In this document: piece after piece, positions 41,317-49,062 of the stretch
How the letters are laid out: the number at the start of each line of letters is the position of its first letter
Numbering within the stretch: position 1 is the stretch's first letter
Source: Mesorhizobium_B sp963522145
GTDB taxonomy: Bacteria; Pseudomonadota; Alphaproteobacteria; Rhizobiales; Rhizobiaceae
DNA length: 64,000 nt
Direction of reading: 5' to 3'
NCBI GenBank assembly: GCA_963522145.1
Contig: CAUQXI010000001.1
Location: 310,001 to 374,000, forward strand
Position numbers and translations under genes: made by a program
Notes under the pieces: generated by a model
Seen by the model: the letters and a program-made list of their open reading frames with translations, nothing else
What the model was told of the DNA's origin: nothing
Database searches by the model: none

Positions 41317-41711
41317 TCGGCATCGATACCAATGTTCTTTTGCGGCTGCTGGTGCGAGACGATCCGGAACAGCATCGGCAGGCTGCGACCTTCTTCTCAC
41401 AGCGCACCCCGCGCGATCCGGCCTTTGTCAGCGCAGTTGTGCTGGCTGAAACCATCTGGACGCTGCGCAGGCGATATGGCTTTACGGAAGCCAAACTTCT
41501 CTCGATCCTTCAAGACATGCTTTCAAGCGACGACTTTCATTTCGAGCATGGAGACCGCCTGGCGCGCCTCCTTGAAGGCCCGGCGGGCGTGAGCCTGAAC
41601 ATCGCCGATCACCTCGTCGCCTGGTCGGGGGCAGCTGCGGGCTGCCGTGGCACCGTTACCTTCGACCAGCGTGCTGCCAGTACCATTCCCGAAATGGAAC
41701 TTCTCGCATGA
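41313..41711 (+). CDS. VapC-type PIN-domain ribonuclease toxin
   Basis: 132 aa PIN domain. Acidic residues expected at the metal site are present: Asp5 (IGIDTNVLLRLLVRDD), Glu46 (AETIW), Asp99 (NIADHL) and Asp118 (TFDQR), so it is probably active. VapC toxins cut tRNA or rRNA when freed from the antitoxin. The start ATG overlaps the antitoxin stop (ATGA at 41313) and its own stop overlaps the ruvB start (ATGA at 41708), so it is translationally coupled to both neighbours. Confidence 0.9.
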   Translation: MIGIDTNVLLRLLVRDDPEQHRQAATFFSQRTPRDPAFVSAVVLAETIWTLRRRYGFTEAKLLSILQDMLSSDDFHFEHGDRLARLLEGPAGVSLNIADHLVAWSGAAAGCRGTVTFDQRAASTIPEMELLA

Positions 41712-42748
41712 GCCTGTCACCTCGACTGGTGGCGCCCGACAAGAGGGGAGAGGATGCGGACGCATCGCTGCGGCCGCAGGTGCTGGACGAATTCGTCGGC
41801 CAGCAGGCCGCGCGCGAAAACCTGAAGGTCTTCATCGAGGCCGCAAAGGGGCGCGGCGAGGCGCTCGACCATGTGCTCTTTGTCGGGCCGCCAGGGCTCG
41901 GCAAGACCACGCTCGCCCAGATCATGGCGCGCGAGATGGGCGTCAACTTTCGCTCGACCTCCGGCCCGGTCATCGCCAAGGCCGGCGACCTTGCGGCCCT
42001 GCTGACCAACCTCGAAGAACGCGACGTGCTGTTCATCGACGAGATCCACCGCCTCAATCCGGCGGTCGAGGAAATCCTCTATCCCGCCATGGAGGACTAT
42101 CAACTCGACCTGATCATCGGCGAGGGGCCGGCCGCGCGCTCGGTCAAGATCGACCTCGCGCGGTTCACCCTGGTGGCCGCGACCACGCGGCTCGGGCTCC
42201 TCACCAATCCCTTGCGCGATCGCTTCGGCATCCCGGTGCGCCTCAATTTCTACTCGGTGGAGGAACTGGAGCTGATCGTCCGGCGCGGCGGGCGCATCCT
42301 CGGCGCGCCGCTGTCGGATGACGGCGCGCTGGAGATCGCTCGGCGCGCGCGCGGCACACCGCGGATCGCCGGCCGCCTGCTGCGCCGCGTGCGCGACTTC
42401 GCTTCGGTCGCGGGCGCGCCCCTGATCGACCGAAAGGTGGCCGATGCGGCGCTCTCGCGGCTGGAGGTGGACCGGCTTGGCCTCGATGGGCTCGACCGGC
42501 GCTATCTCGACATGATCGCGCGCAATTTCGGCGGCGGGCCGGTTGGGATCGAGACGATCGCCGCCGGGCTGTCAGAACCGCGCGATGCGATCGAGGACAT
42601 CATCGAGCCCTACCTGATCCAGCAGGGCTTCATCCAGCGGACGCCGCGCGGGCGTGTGCTGACAGGAAATGCCTGGAAGCATCTTGGGCTGGATGCACCT
42701 GCCGATCTCGCGCGGGTGCAGATCAACCTGTTCCAGGACGATGAATGA
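41708..42748 (+). CDS. ruvB: Holliday junction ATP-dependent helicase RuvB
   Basis: 346 aa AAA+ ATPase. Walker A GPPGLGKT at 60-67, Walker B/DEIH at 109-114 (LFIDEIHRL), sensor 1 region AATTRLGLLTNPLRDRFG and the C-terminal winged helix (EPYLIQQGFIQRTPRGR). It drives branch migration with RuvA. The N-terminal ~20 residues (LSPRLVAPDKRGEDADASLRP) are normal for rhizobial RuvB, so the toxin gene did not damage it. Its ATG lies within the toxin gene's final codons. Confidence 0.97.
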   Translation: MSLSPRLVAPDKRGEDADASLRPQVLDEFVGQQAARENLKVFIEAAKGRGEALDHVLFVGPPGLGKTTLAQIMAREMGVNFRSTSGPVIAKAGDLAALLTNLEERDVLFIDEIHRLNPAVEEILYPAMEDYQLDLIIGEGPAARSVKIDLARFTLVAATTRLGLLTNPLRDRFGIPVRLNFYSVEELELIVRRGGRILGAPLSDDGALEIARRARGTPRIAGRLLRRVRDFASVAGAPLIDRKVADAALSRLEVDRLGLDGLDRRYLDMIARNFGGGPVGIETIAAGLSEPRDAIEDIIEPYLIQQGFIQRTPRGRVLTGNAWKHLGLDAPADLARVQINLFQDDE

Positions 42749-43217
42749 GCGCTCGATCATGAGCGAGCATGGCGAGCAGCCCGGTCTTTCGGGCGAGTTG
42801 ACGGCTGCCGGGCACCGCACTTGGGCTCGAGTCTATTTCGCCGACACGGATTTCTCCGGCGTGGTCTACCATGCGCGCTATCTCGAATTCCTTGAGCGGG
42901 GCCGCTCGGATTTCCTTCGGCTTGCCGGCGTTCACCACAATGAGCTGATCGCTGGCGCACGCGGCGAGGCGATCGCCTGGGTGGTGCGGCGCATGGAAAT
43001 CCGTTTCCTGAAGCCCGCTCGCATCGATGATGTGCTGACGATCGAAACCCGAACGCGGGAAGTGCGCGGCGCGCGCATCCTGATGGATCAGCGGATTAGC
43101 CGGGGCGGGACCGGGCTGATCGAGGCGGAAGTGGAAGCCGCCATCATCGGCGCGGACGGGCGGCCGCGGCGCTTTCCCGCCGAATGGGTCGCCGCCTTCA
43201 TGCCGCGCGAAAGCTGA
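42741..43217 (+). CDS. ybgC: YbgC-type acyl-CoA thioesterase
   Basis: 158 aa hot-dog thioesterase. The active-site segment YFADTDFSGVVYHARYLEF and the later ERGRSDFLR helix are typical of the Tol-Pal-associated YbgC. It hydrolyses acyl-CoA thioesters in the cytoplasm. It starts within the last codons of ruvB (8-bp overlap); an ATG six codons later (42759) is also possible. The 275-bp stretch after it (43218-43492) precedes tolQ and holds a CtrA-like site but no convincing gene. Confidence 0.9.
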   Translation: MNERSIMSEHGEQPGLSGELTAAGHRTWARVYFADTDFSGVVYHARYLEFLERGRSDFLRLAGVHHNELIAGARGEAIAWVVRRMEIRFLKPARIDDVLTIETRTREVRGARILMDQRISRGGTGLIEAEVEAAIIGADGRPRRFPAEWVAAFMPRES

Positions 43218-43229
43218 CGCGCTGCCGCG

Positions 43230-43244
43230 CTAACCTTACCTTAA
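43230..43244 (+). promoter_or_regulatory. CtrA-like site upstream of tolQ (one mismatch)
   Basis: CTAA-N7-TTAA (CTAACCTTACCTTAA) followed by CC, one base off the TTAA-N7-TTAA consensus. It lies about 250 bases before tolQ in an otherwise featureless leader. It may link tol expression to the cell cycle, but with one mismatch and a long distance the assignment is tentative. Confidence 0.35.
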
Positions 43245-43492
43245 CCATAACGGCTCATGAAGGAACTGGTGAAAAGGCGGGGCACCTTTATGCGCCTTCC
43301 TTTCACCAAATTTGGCCCCGACAAGGCCGTGATACGCGCGATCGAGGTTCTTGCACGCTCGTCGGGAAGGCACAGAATGCTCTGTTGCCTGCTCGTGGGA
43401 CGCGGTGCTGTGGGAAACATCTCGCTCCTCAAGGTCCGCGCGCGTGCGGTCGACGTCGAGCCTGCACCCTGACCTCTTAGGGACAGTTGGAT

Positions 43493-44209
43493 ATGGAAAC
43501 TCTTTCTCTCGCCGAGCCGGGCGTGAATATGTCGGTCTGGGCCTTGTTCTGGCAGGCCGGCTTCATCGTCAAGCTGGTGATGATCGGACTGCTGGCCGCT
43601 TCCGTCTGGACCTGGGCCATCATCGTGGACAAGATCGTGTCTTACGGGCGCATGCGCGCCGCACTAAACCGCTTTGAACAGGTGTTCTGGTCGGGGCAGT
43701 CGCTGGAAGAGCTTTACCGCACCTTGAACGAGAGAAAGACGCCCGGCATGGGCGCCATCTTCGTGGCCGCCATGCGCGAGTGGAAGAAGAGCTTCGAGAA
43801 GGGCGCGAAGTCCCCGCTCGGCCTTCAAACACGTATCGACAAGGCGATGGACCTTGCCTTGACCCGCGAGATGGAGGGCCTTGAGGGCCGCCTGGGATTC
43901 CTCGCCACGGTGGGGTCGGCTGCACCCTTTATCGGCCTGTTCGGCACCGTGGTCGGCATCATGACCTCGTTCCAGGCCATCGCGGGCGCGAAATCCACCA
44001 GCCTCGCGGTTGTGGCACCGGGCATCGCGGAGGCGCTGCTCGCCACCGCCATCGGCCTTCTCGCCGCGATCCCGGCGGTCATCGCCTATAACAAGCTTTC
44101 GGCCGACGCCAACAAGCTCGGCGCGCGCATGGAAGGCTTCGCCGACGAGTTCTCCGCCATTCTTTCGCGCCAGATCGACGAGAAGGTCGTGGCGCGCATG
44201 GCCGCCTGA
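43493..44209 (+). CDS. tolQ: Tol-Pal system proton-channel protein TolQ
   Basis: 238 aa with three membrane helices (near residues 16-40, 133-158 and 170-195). The conserved GFLATVGSAAPFIGLFGTVVGIM and GIAEALLATAIGLLAAIPAV segments face the TolR helix. TolQ-TolR converts proton flow into force for outer-membrane constriction. I used the ATG at 43493 behind AGGGACAG rather than a TTG two codons earlier. First gene of tolQRAB. Confidence 0.95.
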   Translation: METLSLAEPGVNMSVWALFWQAGFIVKLVMIGLLAASVWTWAIIVDKIVSYGRMRAALNRFEQVFWSGQSLEELYRTLNERKTPGMGAIFVAAMREWKKSFEKGAKSPLGLQTRIDKAMDLALTREMEGLEGRLGFLATVGSAAPFIGLFGTVVGIMTSFQAIAGAKSTSLAVVAPGIAEALLATAIGLLAAIPAVIAYNKLSADANKLGARMEGFADEFSAILSRQIDEKVVARMAA

Positions 44210-44236
44210 AGCACACCGGCCGAGGAGAGCAGCGCG

Positions 44237-44692
44237 ATGGGCATGTCGGTTGGAGCAGCGGGCGGCGGGCGGGGCGGACGCCGCGGCGGTCGCCGGGGCC
44301 GCAAGCACGGCGTGATGTCGGAGATCAACGTCACGCCCTTCGTGGACGTGATGCTTGTGCTTCTGATCATCTTCATGGTGGCAGCGCCGATGATGACAGT
44401 CGGCGTGCCGATCGAACTGCCGGAAACGCAGGCCAAGGCGCTGAATTCGGAGACGCAGCCGATCACGGTGTCCGTGAACAATGGCGGGCAGGTCTTCATC
44501 CAGGAAACCGAGATTCCGGTCGAGGAAGTGGTGCCGAAGCTCCAGGCCATCGCCCAGGCCGGCTATGACGAACGCATCTTCGTGCGCGGCGACAAGACCG
44601 CCGATTATGGCACGGTGATGCAGGTCATGGCGCGCATCTCGTCGGCCGGCTACAAGAATCTCGGCCTCGTTACGCTGCCCGAGCAGAACTGA
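44237..44692 (+). CDS. tolR: Tol-Pal system protein TolR
   Basis: 151 aa. After a Gly/Arg-rich N-terminus comes MSEINVTPFVDVMLVLLIIF, with the conserved membrane Asp in FVDVMLVLL, then a periplasmic ExbD/TolR domain (VPIELPETQAKAL, VFIQETEIPVEEV, VRGDKTADYGTVMQVM). It pairs with TolQ. It starts 27 bp after tolQ. Confidence 0.95.
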   Translation: MGMSVGAAGGGRGGRRGGRRGRKHGVMSEINVTPFVDVMLVLLIIFMVAAPMMTVGVPIELPETQAKALNSETQPITVSVNNGGQVFIQETEIPVEEVVPKLQAIAQAGYDERIFVRGDKTADYGTVMQVMARISSAGYKNLGLVTLPEQN

Positions 44693-44701
44693 TCCGCTGC
44701 G

Positions 44702-45763
44702 ATGAAGTTCGGCGTCGCCACTTCCGTTTCCTTGCATGTGCTGGCGCTCGGCATCGGCCTCGTCTCGCTGCGCGCGCCCGCGCCGCTGGATGCCGGCGCG
44801 AGCGAGGCGCTTCCCGTTTCGATCGTGCCGGTGGAAGAGCTGACGCAGATGATCGAGGGCGACAAGACCGCCTCGCTCAAGGAAGCGCCGGCGCCGAAGC
44901 CCACCACCAAACCGGAAACCAAGCCGGACGCGGTGGAAACGGGCGACAACGACCTCGACCTCAAGACGCCGCCCACGCCCGAGGCGCGGCCAAAGGAAGT
45001 GAAGGCTGCGGCAGCACCTCCGCCTGCGCCCGAGCCGCTGCCGAAGCCCGTGGTGGAGCCCGAGCAGAAGCCTGCGCCCGAGCCGGAGCCGAAACCCAAG
45101 CCCGAGCCGGTGCCCGCGACCGAGGTCAAGCCTGAGCCAGCGCCCAAGGAAGACGTGAAGCCCGAAGCGACGCCTGAGACGGCTGTGGCCGAGGCCGTGC
45201 CGGACGCCGAGGTGATCAAGCTGCCCGACAGCGCGCCTTCGCCCGAAGCGAAGCCCAAGCCGCCCGAAGCGCAGACGGCCAAGACGCCTGACCGCAAGGA
45301 AGCCGAAAAGCCGCAGAAAGAAGCGGCTCAGAAGCCGAAGTCGGACGAGAAGCAGTTCGACGCGGACGAGGTCGCCATGCTGCTCGACAAGCAGAAGGCA
45401 TCCGGCGGGGGGGCGAAACGCTCCACGAAGGAAGCCTCGCTCGGCGGCAAGAAGACCACGGGTGCGAAGCTTTCCCAAGGCGAGATGGACGCGCTGCGCG
45501 GCCAGCTTTCCGGCTGCTGGAGCATTCCGGCCGGCATGGAGGGAGCCGAGGGCCTTCGCGTGTCCGTCCGCTTTAATCTCGACGCTTCCGGCAAGCTCGA
45601 GGGACGCCCTGCGATCGATGCGTCGAGCGGTGACTCGATCTTCGACCAAAGCGCCGTTCGCGCCGTCCAGAAATGCGATCACCAAGGCTTCGCCCTGCCG
45701 ATGGACAAGGCGGACACCTGGTCCGAGGTGGTCGTTAATTTTGATCCCAGCGAAATGTTCTGA
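44702..45763 (+). CDS. tolA: TolA, periplasm-spanning Tol-Pal protein
   Basis: 353 aa. An N-terminal membrane helix (about residues 5-23) is followed by a ~190-residue linker rich in Pro, Glu, Lys and Ala (repeats such as PEPEPKPKPEPVP). A C-terminal domain (about 255-353) carries the TolA/TonB-like LSGCWSIPAGMEGAEGLRV and the final strand TWSEVVVNFDPSEMF. The linker resembles TonB's proline-rich rod more than the long alpha-helical TolA II domain of enterobacteria. It starts 9 bp after tolR. Confidence 0.88.
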   Translation: MKFGVATSVSLHVLALGIGLVSLRAPAPLDAGASEALPVSIVPVEELTQMIEGDKTASLKEAPAPKPTTKPETKPDAVETGDNDLDLKTPPTPEARPKEVKAAAAPPPAPEPLPKPVVEPEQKPAPEPEPKPKPEPVPATEVKPEPAPKEDVKPEATPETAVAEAVPDAEVIKLPDSAPSPEAKPKPPEAQTAKTPDRKEAEKPQKEAAQKPKSDEKQFDADEVAMLLDKQKASGGGAKRSTKEASLGGKKTTGAKLSQGEMDALRGQLSGCWSIPAGMEGAEGLRVSVRFNLDASGKLEGRPAIDASSGDSIFDQSAVRAVQKCDHQGFALPMDKADTWSEVVVNFDPSEMF

Positions 45764-45799
45764 GCGCAGCCCTCGCGCTCCCCACCCACGAGGCAACCG

Positions 45800-47113
45800 A
45801 TGAAGAACCTGTTCAAGACGCTGCTTGCCGCCGCCACAGTTGCGGTCGGCGCGAGTTCCGCGATGCTGTGCGCCACGCCCGCCTGGGCCGTGGTGGAGAT
45901 CGACGTCAATCGCGGCAATGTGGAGCCGCTGCCGATCGCCATCACGGACTTCCAGGGCGATGCGGTCGCGGCCGAGATCTCGCAGATCGTGGCGGCCGAC
46001 CTCAAGCGCTCCGGCCTGTTCGCGCCGATCGACAAGGCGGCGTTCATTGAGAAGATTTCCAACCCCGACGCAGCCCCGCGCTTCGAGGACTGGAAGGTCA
46101 TTAACGCCCAGGCGCTGGTGACGGGCCGCGTGGGCCGGGAAGGGGACGGGCGCCTGCGCGCCGAGTTTCGCCTGTGGGACACGTTCGGCGGCGAGCAGAT
46201 GGTGGGCGAGCAGTTCTTCGCCAATCAGGCCAATTCGCGCCGCGTGGCACATATCATCGCCGACGCCATCTATGAGCGGCTGACGGGCGAGAAGGGCTAT
46301 TTCGACACGCGTGTGGTCTACATCGACGAGTCCGGCTCCAAGCAGAACCGTGCCAAGCGGCTCGCCATCATGGACCAGGATGGCGCGAATTCACGCTTCC
46401 TGTCGGACGGACGCGCGATCGCGCTGACCCCGCGCTTTTCACCGACGCGGCAGGAAATTACCTATATGTCCTACGAATCCGGTCAGCCGCGGGTCTATCT
46501 GCTGCAGATCGAGACGGGCCAGCGCGAACTCGTCGGCAACTTTCCCGGCATGACCTTCGCTCCGCGCTTCTCGCCGGACGGTCAGAAGGTAATTATGAGC
46601 CTGCTGCGCGATGACGGCAACTCGAACATCTTCGCCATGGATCTGCGCTCGCGCACCACCACTCGCCTGACCAATTCGAGCGCGATCGATACCTCGCCTT
46701 CATATTCGCCGGATGGCAGCCGCATCGTGTTCACCTCTGATCGGGGCGGGCAGCCGCAGATCTATGTGATGAGTGCCGACGGCTCGGGCCAGAACCGCGT
46801 TTCATTCGGCGGCGGGCAATATTCCACGCCCGTCTGGTCGCCGCGCGGTGACCTCATCGCCTTCACCAAGCAGTCTGGCGGCGAGTTCCAGATTGGCGTG
46901 ATGAAGACGGATGGCTCTGGCGAGCGCATCCTGTCCTCCGGCTATCAGCAGGAAGGGCCGACCTGGGCACCCAACGGACGCGTGCTGATGTTCTTCCGCG
47001 AATCCGGCGGCGGACCAAAGCTCTTCTCGGTCGACCTGACCGGCCGCAACGAGCAGCCGATCCCGACAAAGGGCTTCGGCTCCGATCCCGCCTGGTCTCC
47101 GCTTCTCGAGTGA
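45800..47113 (+). CDS. tolB: Tol-Pal system beta-propeller protein TolB
   Basis: 437 aa. Signal peptide ending near TPAWA, an N-terminal domain (VEIDVNRGNVEPLPIAITDF) and a six-bladed propeller with WD/PD40-like repeats: LTPRFSPTRQEITYMSYESG, APRFSPDGQKVIMSLLRD, TSPSYSPDGSRIVFTSDRGG, PVWSPRGDLIAFTKQSGG, and the final DPAWSPLLE. It binds Pal in the periplasm. It follows tolA by 36 bp. Confidence 0.96.
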   Translation: MKNLFKTLLAAATVAVGASSAMLCATPAWAVVEIDVNRGNVEPLPIAITDFQGDAVAAEISQIVAADLKRSGLFAPIDKAAFIEKISNPDAAPRFEDWKVINAQALVTGRVGREGDGRLRAEFRLWDTFGGEQMVGEQFFANQANSRRVAHIIADAIYERLTGEKGYFDTRVVYIDESGSKQNRAKRLAIMDQDGANSRFLSDGRAIALTPRFSPTRQEITYMSYESGQPRVYLLQIETGQRELVGNFPGMTFAPRFSPDGQKVIMSLLRDDGNSNIFAMDLRSRTTTRLTNSSAIDTSPSYSPDGSRIVFTSDRGGQPQIYVMSADGSGQNRVSFGGGQYSTPVWSPRGDLIAFTKQSGGEFQIGVMKTDGSGERILSSGYQQEGPTWAPNGRVLMFFRESGGGPKLFSVDLTGRNEQPIPTKGFGSDPAWSPLLE

Positions 47114-47139
47114 GCGCAGAAGCTTAAGGGCGGATGGAA

Positions 47140-47168
47140 GGCGGAAACGACGCGTTTCCGCCTTATTT
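47140..47168 (+). terminator. Hairpin between tolB and pal
   Basis: A perfect 10-bp stem GGCGGAAACG (47140-47149) / CGTTTCCGCC (47153-47162) with a 3-base loop, followed by TTATTTGG. The U tract is broken, so it may stop only part of the transcripts. Together with the 220-bp gap it implies that pal has its own promoter. Confidence 0.55.
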
Positions 47169-47333
47169 GGCCGTCAAGGCCGCCGTGGCTGAAAACATGC
47201 CGGCGCAACACTCGCACGGCAAGAAACACGAAATTCAGCGGTGCGTCTTGAGCTTTCGGTAACCCTAACATGGTTATTGGTCAGCCGAGACTGAACACCG
47301 ATCCAACCAATCGAACATCAAGGAGAGGCGGGG

Positions 47334-47852
47334 ATGATGGGCCGCATCGCAAGCATGAAACTGAACACGGTGGCGCTTGCGCTGGTCGCGACGCTCGCGG
47401 TCGCAGGCTGCGCCTCCAAGAAGACGCCGAACAGCGCGTCCGACCTCGGCCTAGGCGGCGGTGGTGCAGGCGCGGCGACGCCCGGCTCGTCGCAAGACTT
47501 CACGGTGAATGTGGGAGACCGCATCTTCTTCGACACGGACTCCTCTGTCGTGCGGGCCGATGCGCGCCAGACACTGTCGCGGCAAGCGCAGTGGCTCAAC
47601 AAATACGGCTCCTATGCGATCCAGGTCGAGGGTCATGCCGACGAGCGCGGCACGCGTGAATACAATCTCGCGCTTGGTGCCCGCCGCGCCGCCGCAACCC
47701 GCGATTACCTCATCGCCCAGGGCGTGGCCGGCAACCGGCTCAAGACGATCTCCTATGGCAAGGAACGCCCGGTTGCGGTGTGCGAGCAGGATACGGCCTG
47801 CCAGTCGCAGAACCGCCGCGCGGTAACCGCGCTGAATGGCGGCGGCAGCTGA
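47334..47852 (+). CDS. pal: Peptidoglycan-associated lipoprotein Pal
   Basis: 172 aa lipoprotein. The signal ends in the lipobox VAGC (lipidated Cys about residue 27), then a Gly/Ser/Ala linker, then an OmpA-type domain: DRIFFDTDSSVV, VEGHADERGTREYN and NRLKTISYGKERP. Pal ties the outer membrane to the cell wall and is the target of TolB. AAGGAGAGG precedes an ATG-ATG pair. It is set apart from tolB by 220 bp with a hairpin. Confidence 0.96.
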   Translation: MMGRIASMKLNTVALALVATLAVAGCASKKTPNSASDLGLGGGGAGAATPGSSQDFTVNVGDRIFFDTDSSVVRADARQTLSRQAQWLNKYGSYAIQVEGHADERGTREYNLALGARRAAATRDYLIAQGVAGNRLKTISYGKERPVAVCEQDTACQSQNRRAVTALNGGGS

Positions 47853-47875
47853 TCTTCCGCCATGAGAAGAAAAAC

Positions 47876-47901
47876 GAGGCGGCTTTCGAGCCGCCTTTTT
47901 C
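47876..47901 (+). terminator. Intrinsic terminator after pal
   Basis: A perfect 8-bp stem AGGCGGCT (47877-47884) / AGCCGCCT (47889-47896), loop TTCG, then TTTTTC. A textbook Rho-independent terminator 24 bases after the pal stop. cpoB must therefore have a promoter in the following ~115 bases or depend on read-through. Confidence 0.85.
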
Positions 47902-48018
47902 TTGTGCGGCGACGGACAACAAAATTTGGCCGAACTCTCACGGCTTGCTGGTTCAACGCGGGCAGGACGTTCCGGAAACCTCTTCCTGTCCTCATCCTCG
48001 ATCGGACGACGAAATCGA

Positions 48019-49062
48019 ATGGGACTCAGACATCTTCTCGGCGGCGCGCTGGCGCTGGCGCTTCTTTCCACCGCCGCCCTGGCCGACAACCGGGCAGCCG
48101 GCGAGGGGTGGGGCCTCGACCTTCCCGGCGTGAGCCTGCCCAAATTGTTCGGCGGAAAATCGCCCGAGCGCGCGCCGGCGAATGCTCAAGCGCCCGTGCG
48201 GGTCGCGCAGGCGGGTGATCCGCGCATCTCGGAACTGCAGGAGCAGATCCGCTCCCTGTCCGGCACGGTGGAGGAAATGAACTTCCAGATCCTGCAGATG
48301 CAGGAACAGATGCGCAAGCAGCAGGAAGACTTCGAATTCCGCTTCCAGGAGATCGAAGGTGGCGGAGGTGCTGCCACCAAGCCCGCGAAGCCTGCCAAGA
48401 AGAGCGAGGTTGTGCCGCCGGCCACGGAAGGCGGCACTTCCGTCGCGAGCGTCATCGAGAAGACGGAAAAGGTCGCCCCAGCCGATGTTCTTTCGCCGGC
48501 GGATGGCGACCGCGCGCCGGCGGATGCCGCCGCGACCTTCGGTACCATCACCTTCGATGCCAGTGGCAACGTGACGGGCGGCAGCGTCGGCGACCAGTCG
48601 GTGGTGTCGCGCGGAGCGGAAGTTCCGACATCGCCTACGGGCACGGACCAGACGCAGGTCGCGGCCCTGCCCAGCACCGATAACCCTGAAGAACTCTACC
48701 AGAACGCCTATGAGTTCATCCTGTCCGGCGATTATGTCACCGCCGAAGCGGGTTTTCGCGACCACCTGAACCGTTTCCCGACGGATGCGCGCAACGCCGA
48801 TGCCGAGTTCTGGCTGGGCGAGGCGCTGCTCGCGCAGAACAAGTATCGCGACGCGGCGCAGGTCTTCCTTGCCGCCAACAAGGAGCATCCGAAGTCGAAG
48901 AAGGCGCCCGAAATGCTGCTCAAGCTCGGCGTTTCGCTCGCCGGCCTCAACCAGCGCGACGTTGCCTGCGCCACCTTCGCGGAAGTGAACAAGCGCTACC
49001 CGAATATTTCTGCGCCCTTGAAGCAGCGCCTTTCCCAGGAAAAATCCCGCGCTTCGTGCTGA
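48019..49062 (+). CDS. cpoB: Cell division coordinator CpoB (YbgF)
   Basis: 347 aa. Signal peptide ending near TAALA, a trimerising coiled coil (ISELQEQIRSLSGTVEEMNF, about 65-110), a variable low-complexity middle and three C-terminal TPR repeats (PEELYQNAYEFILSGDYVTA onward). In E. coli CpoB links Tol-Pal activity to peptidoglycan synthesis at the septum. I chose the ATG at 48019, since the upstream frame enters the terminator region. Its stop overlaps the GTG start of tilS. Confidence 0.92.
   Translation: MGLRHLLGGALALALLSTAALADNRAAGEGWGLDLPGVSLPKLFGGKSPERAPANAQAPVRVAQAGDPRISELQEQIRSLSGTVEEMNFQILQMQEQMRKQQEDFEFRFQEIEGGGGAATKPAKPAKKSEVVPPATEGGTSVASVIEKTEKVAPADVLSPADGDRAPADAAATFGTITFDASGNVTGGSVGDQSVVSRGAEVPTSPTGTDQTQVAALPSTDNPEELYQNAYEFILSGDYVTAEAGFRDHLNRFPTDARNADAEFWLGEALLAQNKYRDAAQVFLAANKEHPKSKKAPEMLLKLGVSLAGLNQRDVACATFAEVNKRYPNISAPLKQRLSQEKSRASC

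Noticed and set aside
43257..43472. 71-codon frame in the gap between ybgC and tolQ
   Set aside because: No ribosome site, no recognisable domain and an odd composition; more likely untranslated leader.
43664..46252. 862-codon minus-strand frame opposite tolQRAB
   Set aside because: Repetitive Arg/Leu/Gly/His composition is the antisense of TolA's Pro/Glu/Lys codons; tolQRAB is unambiguous.
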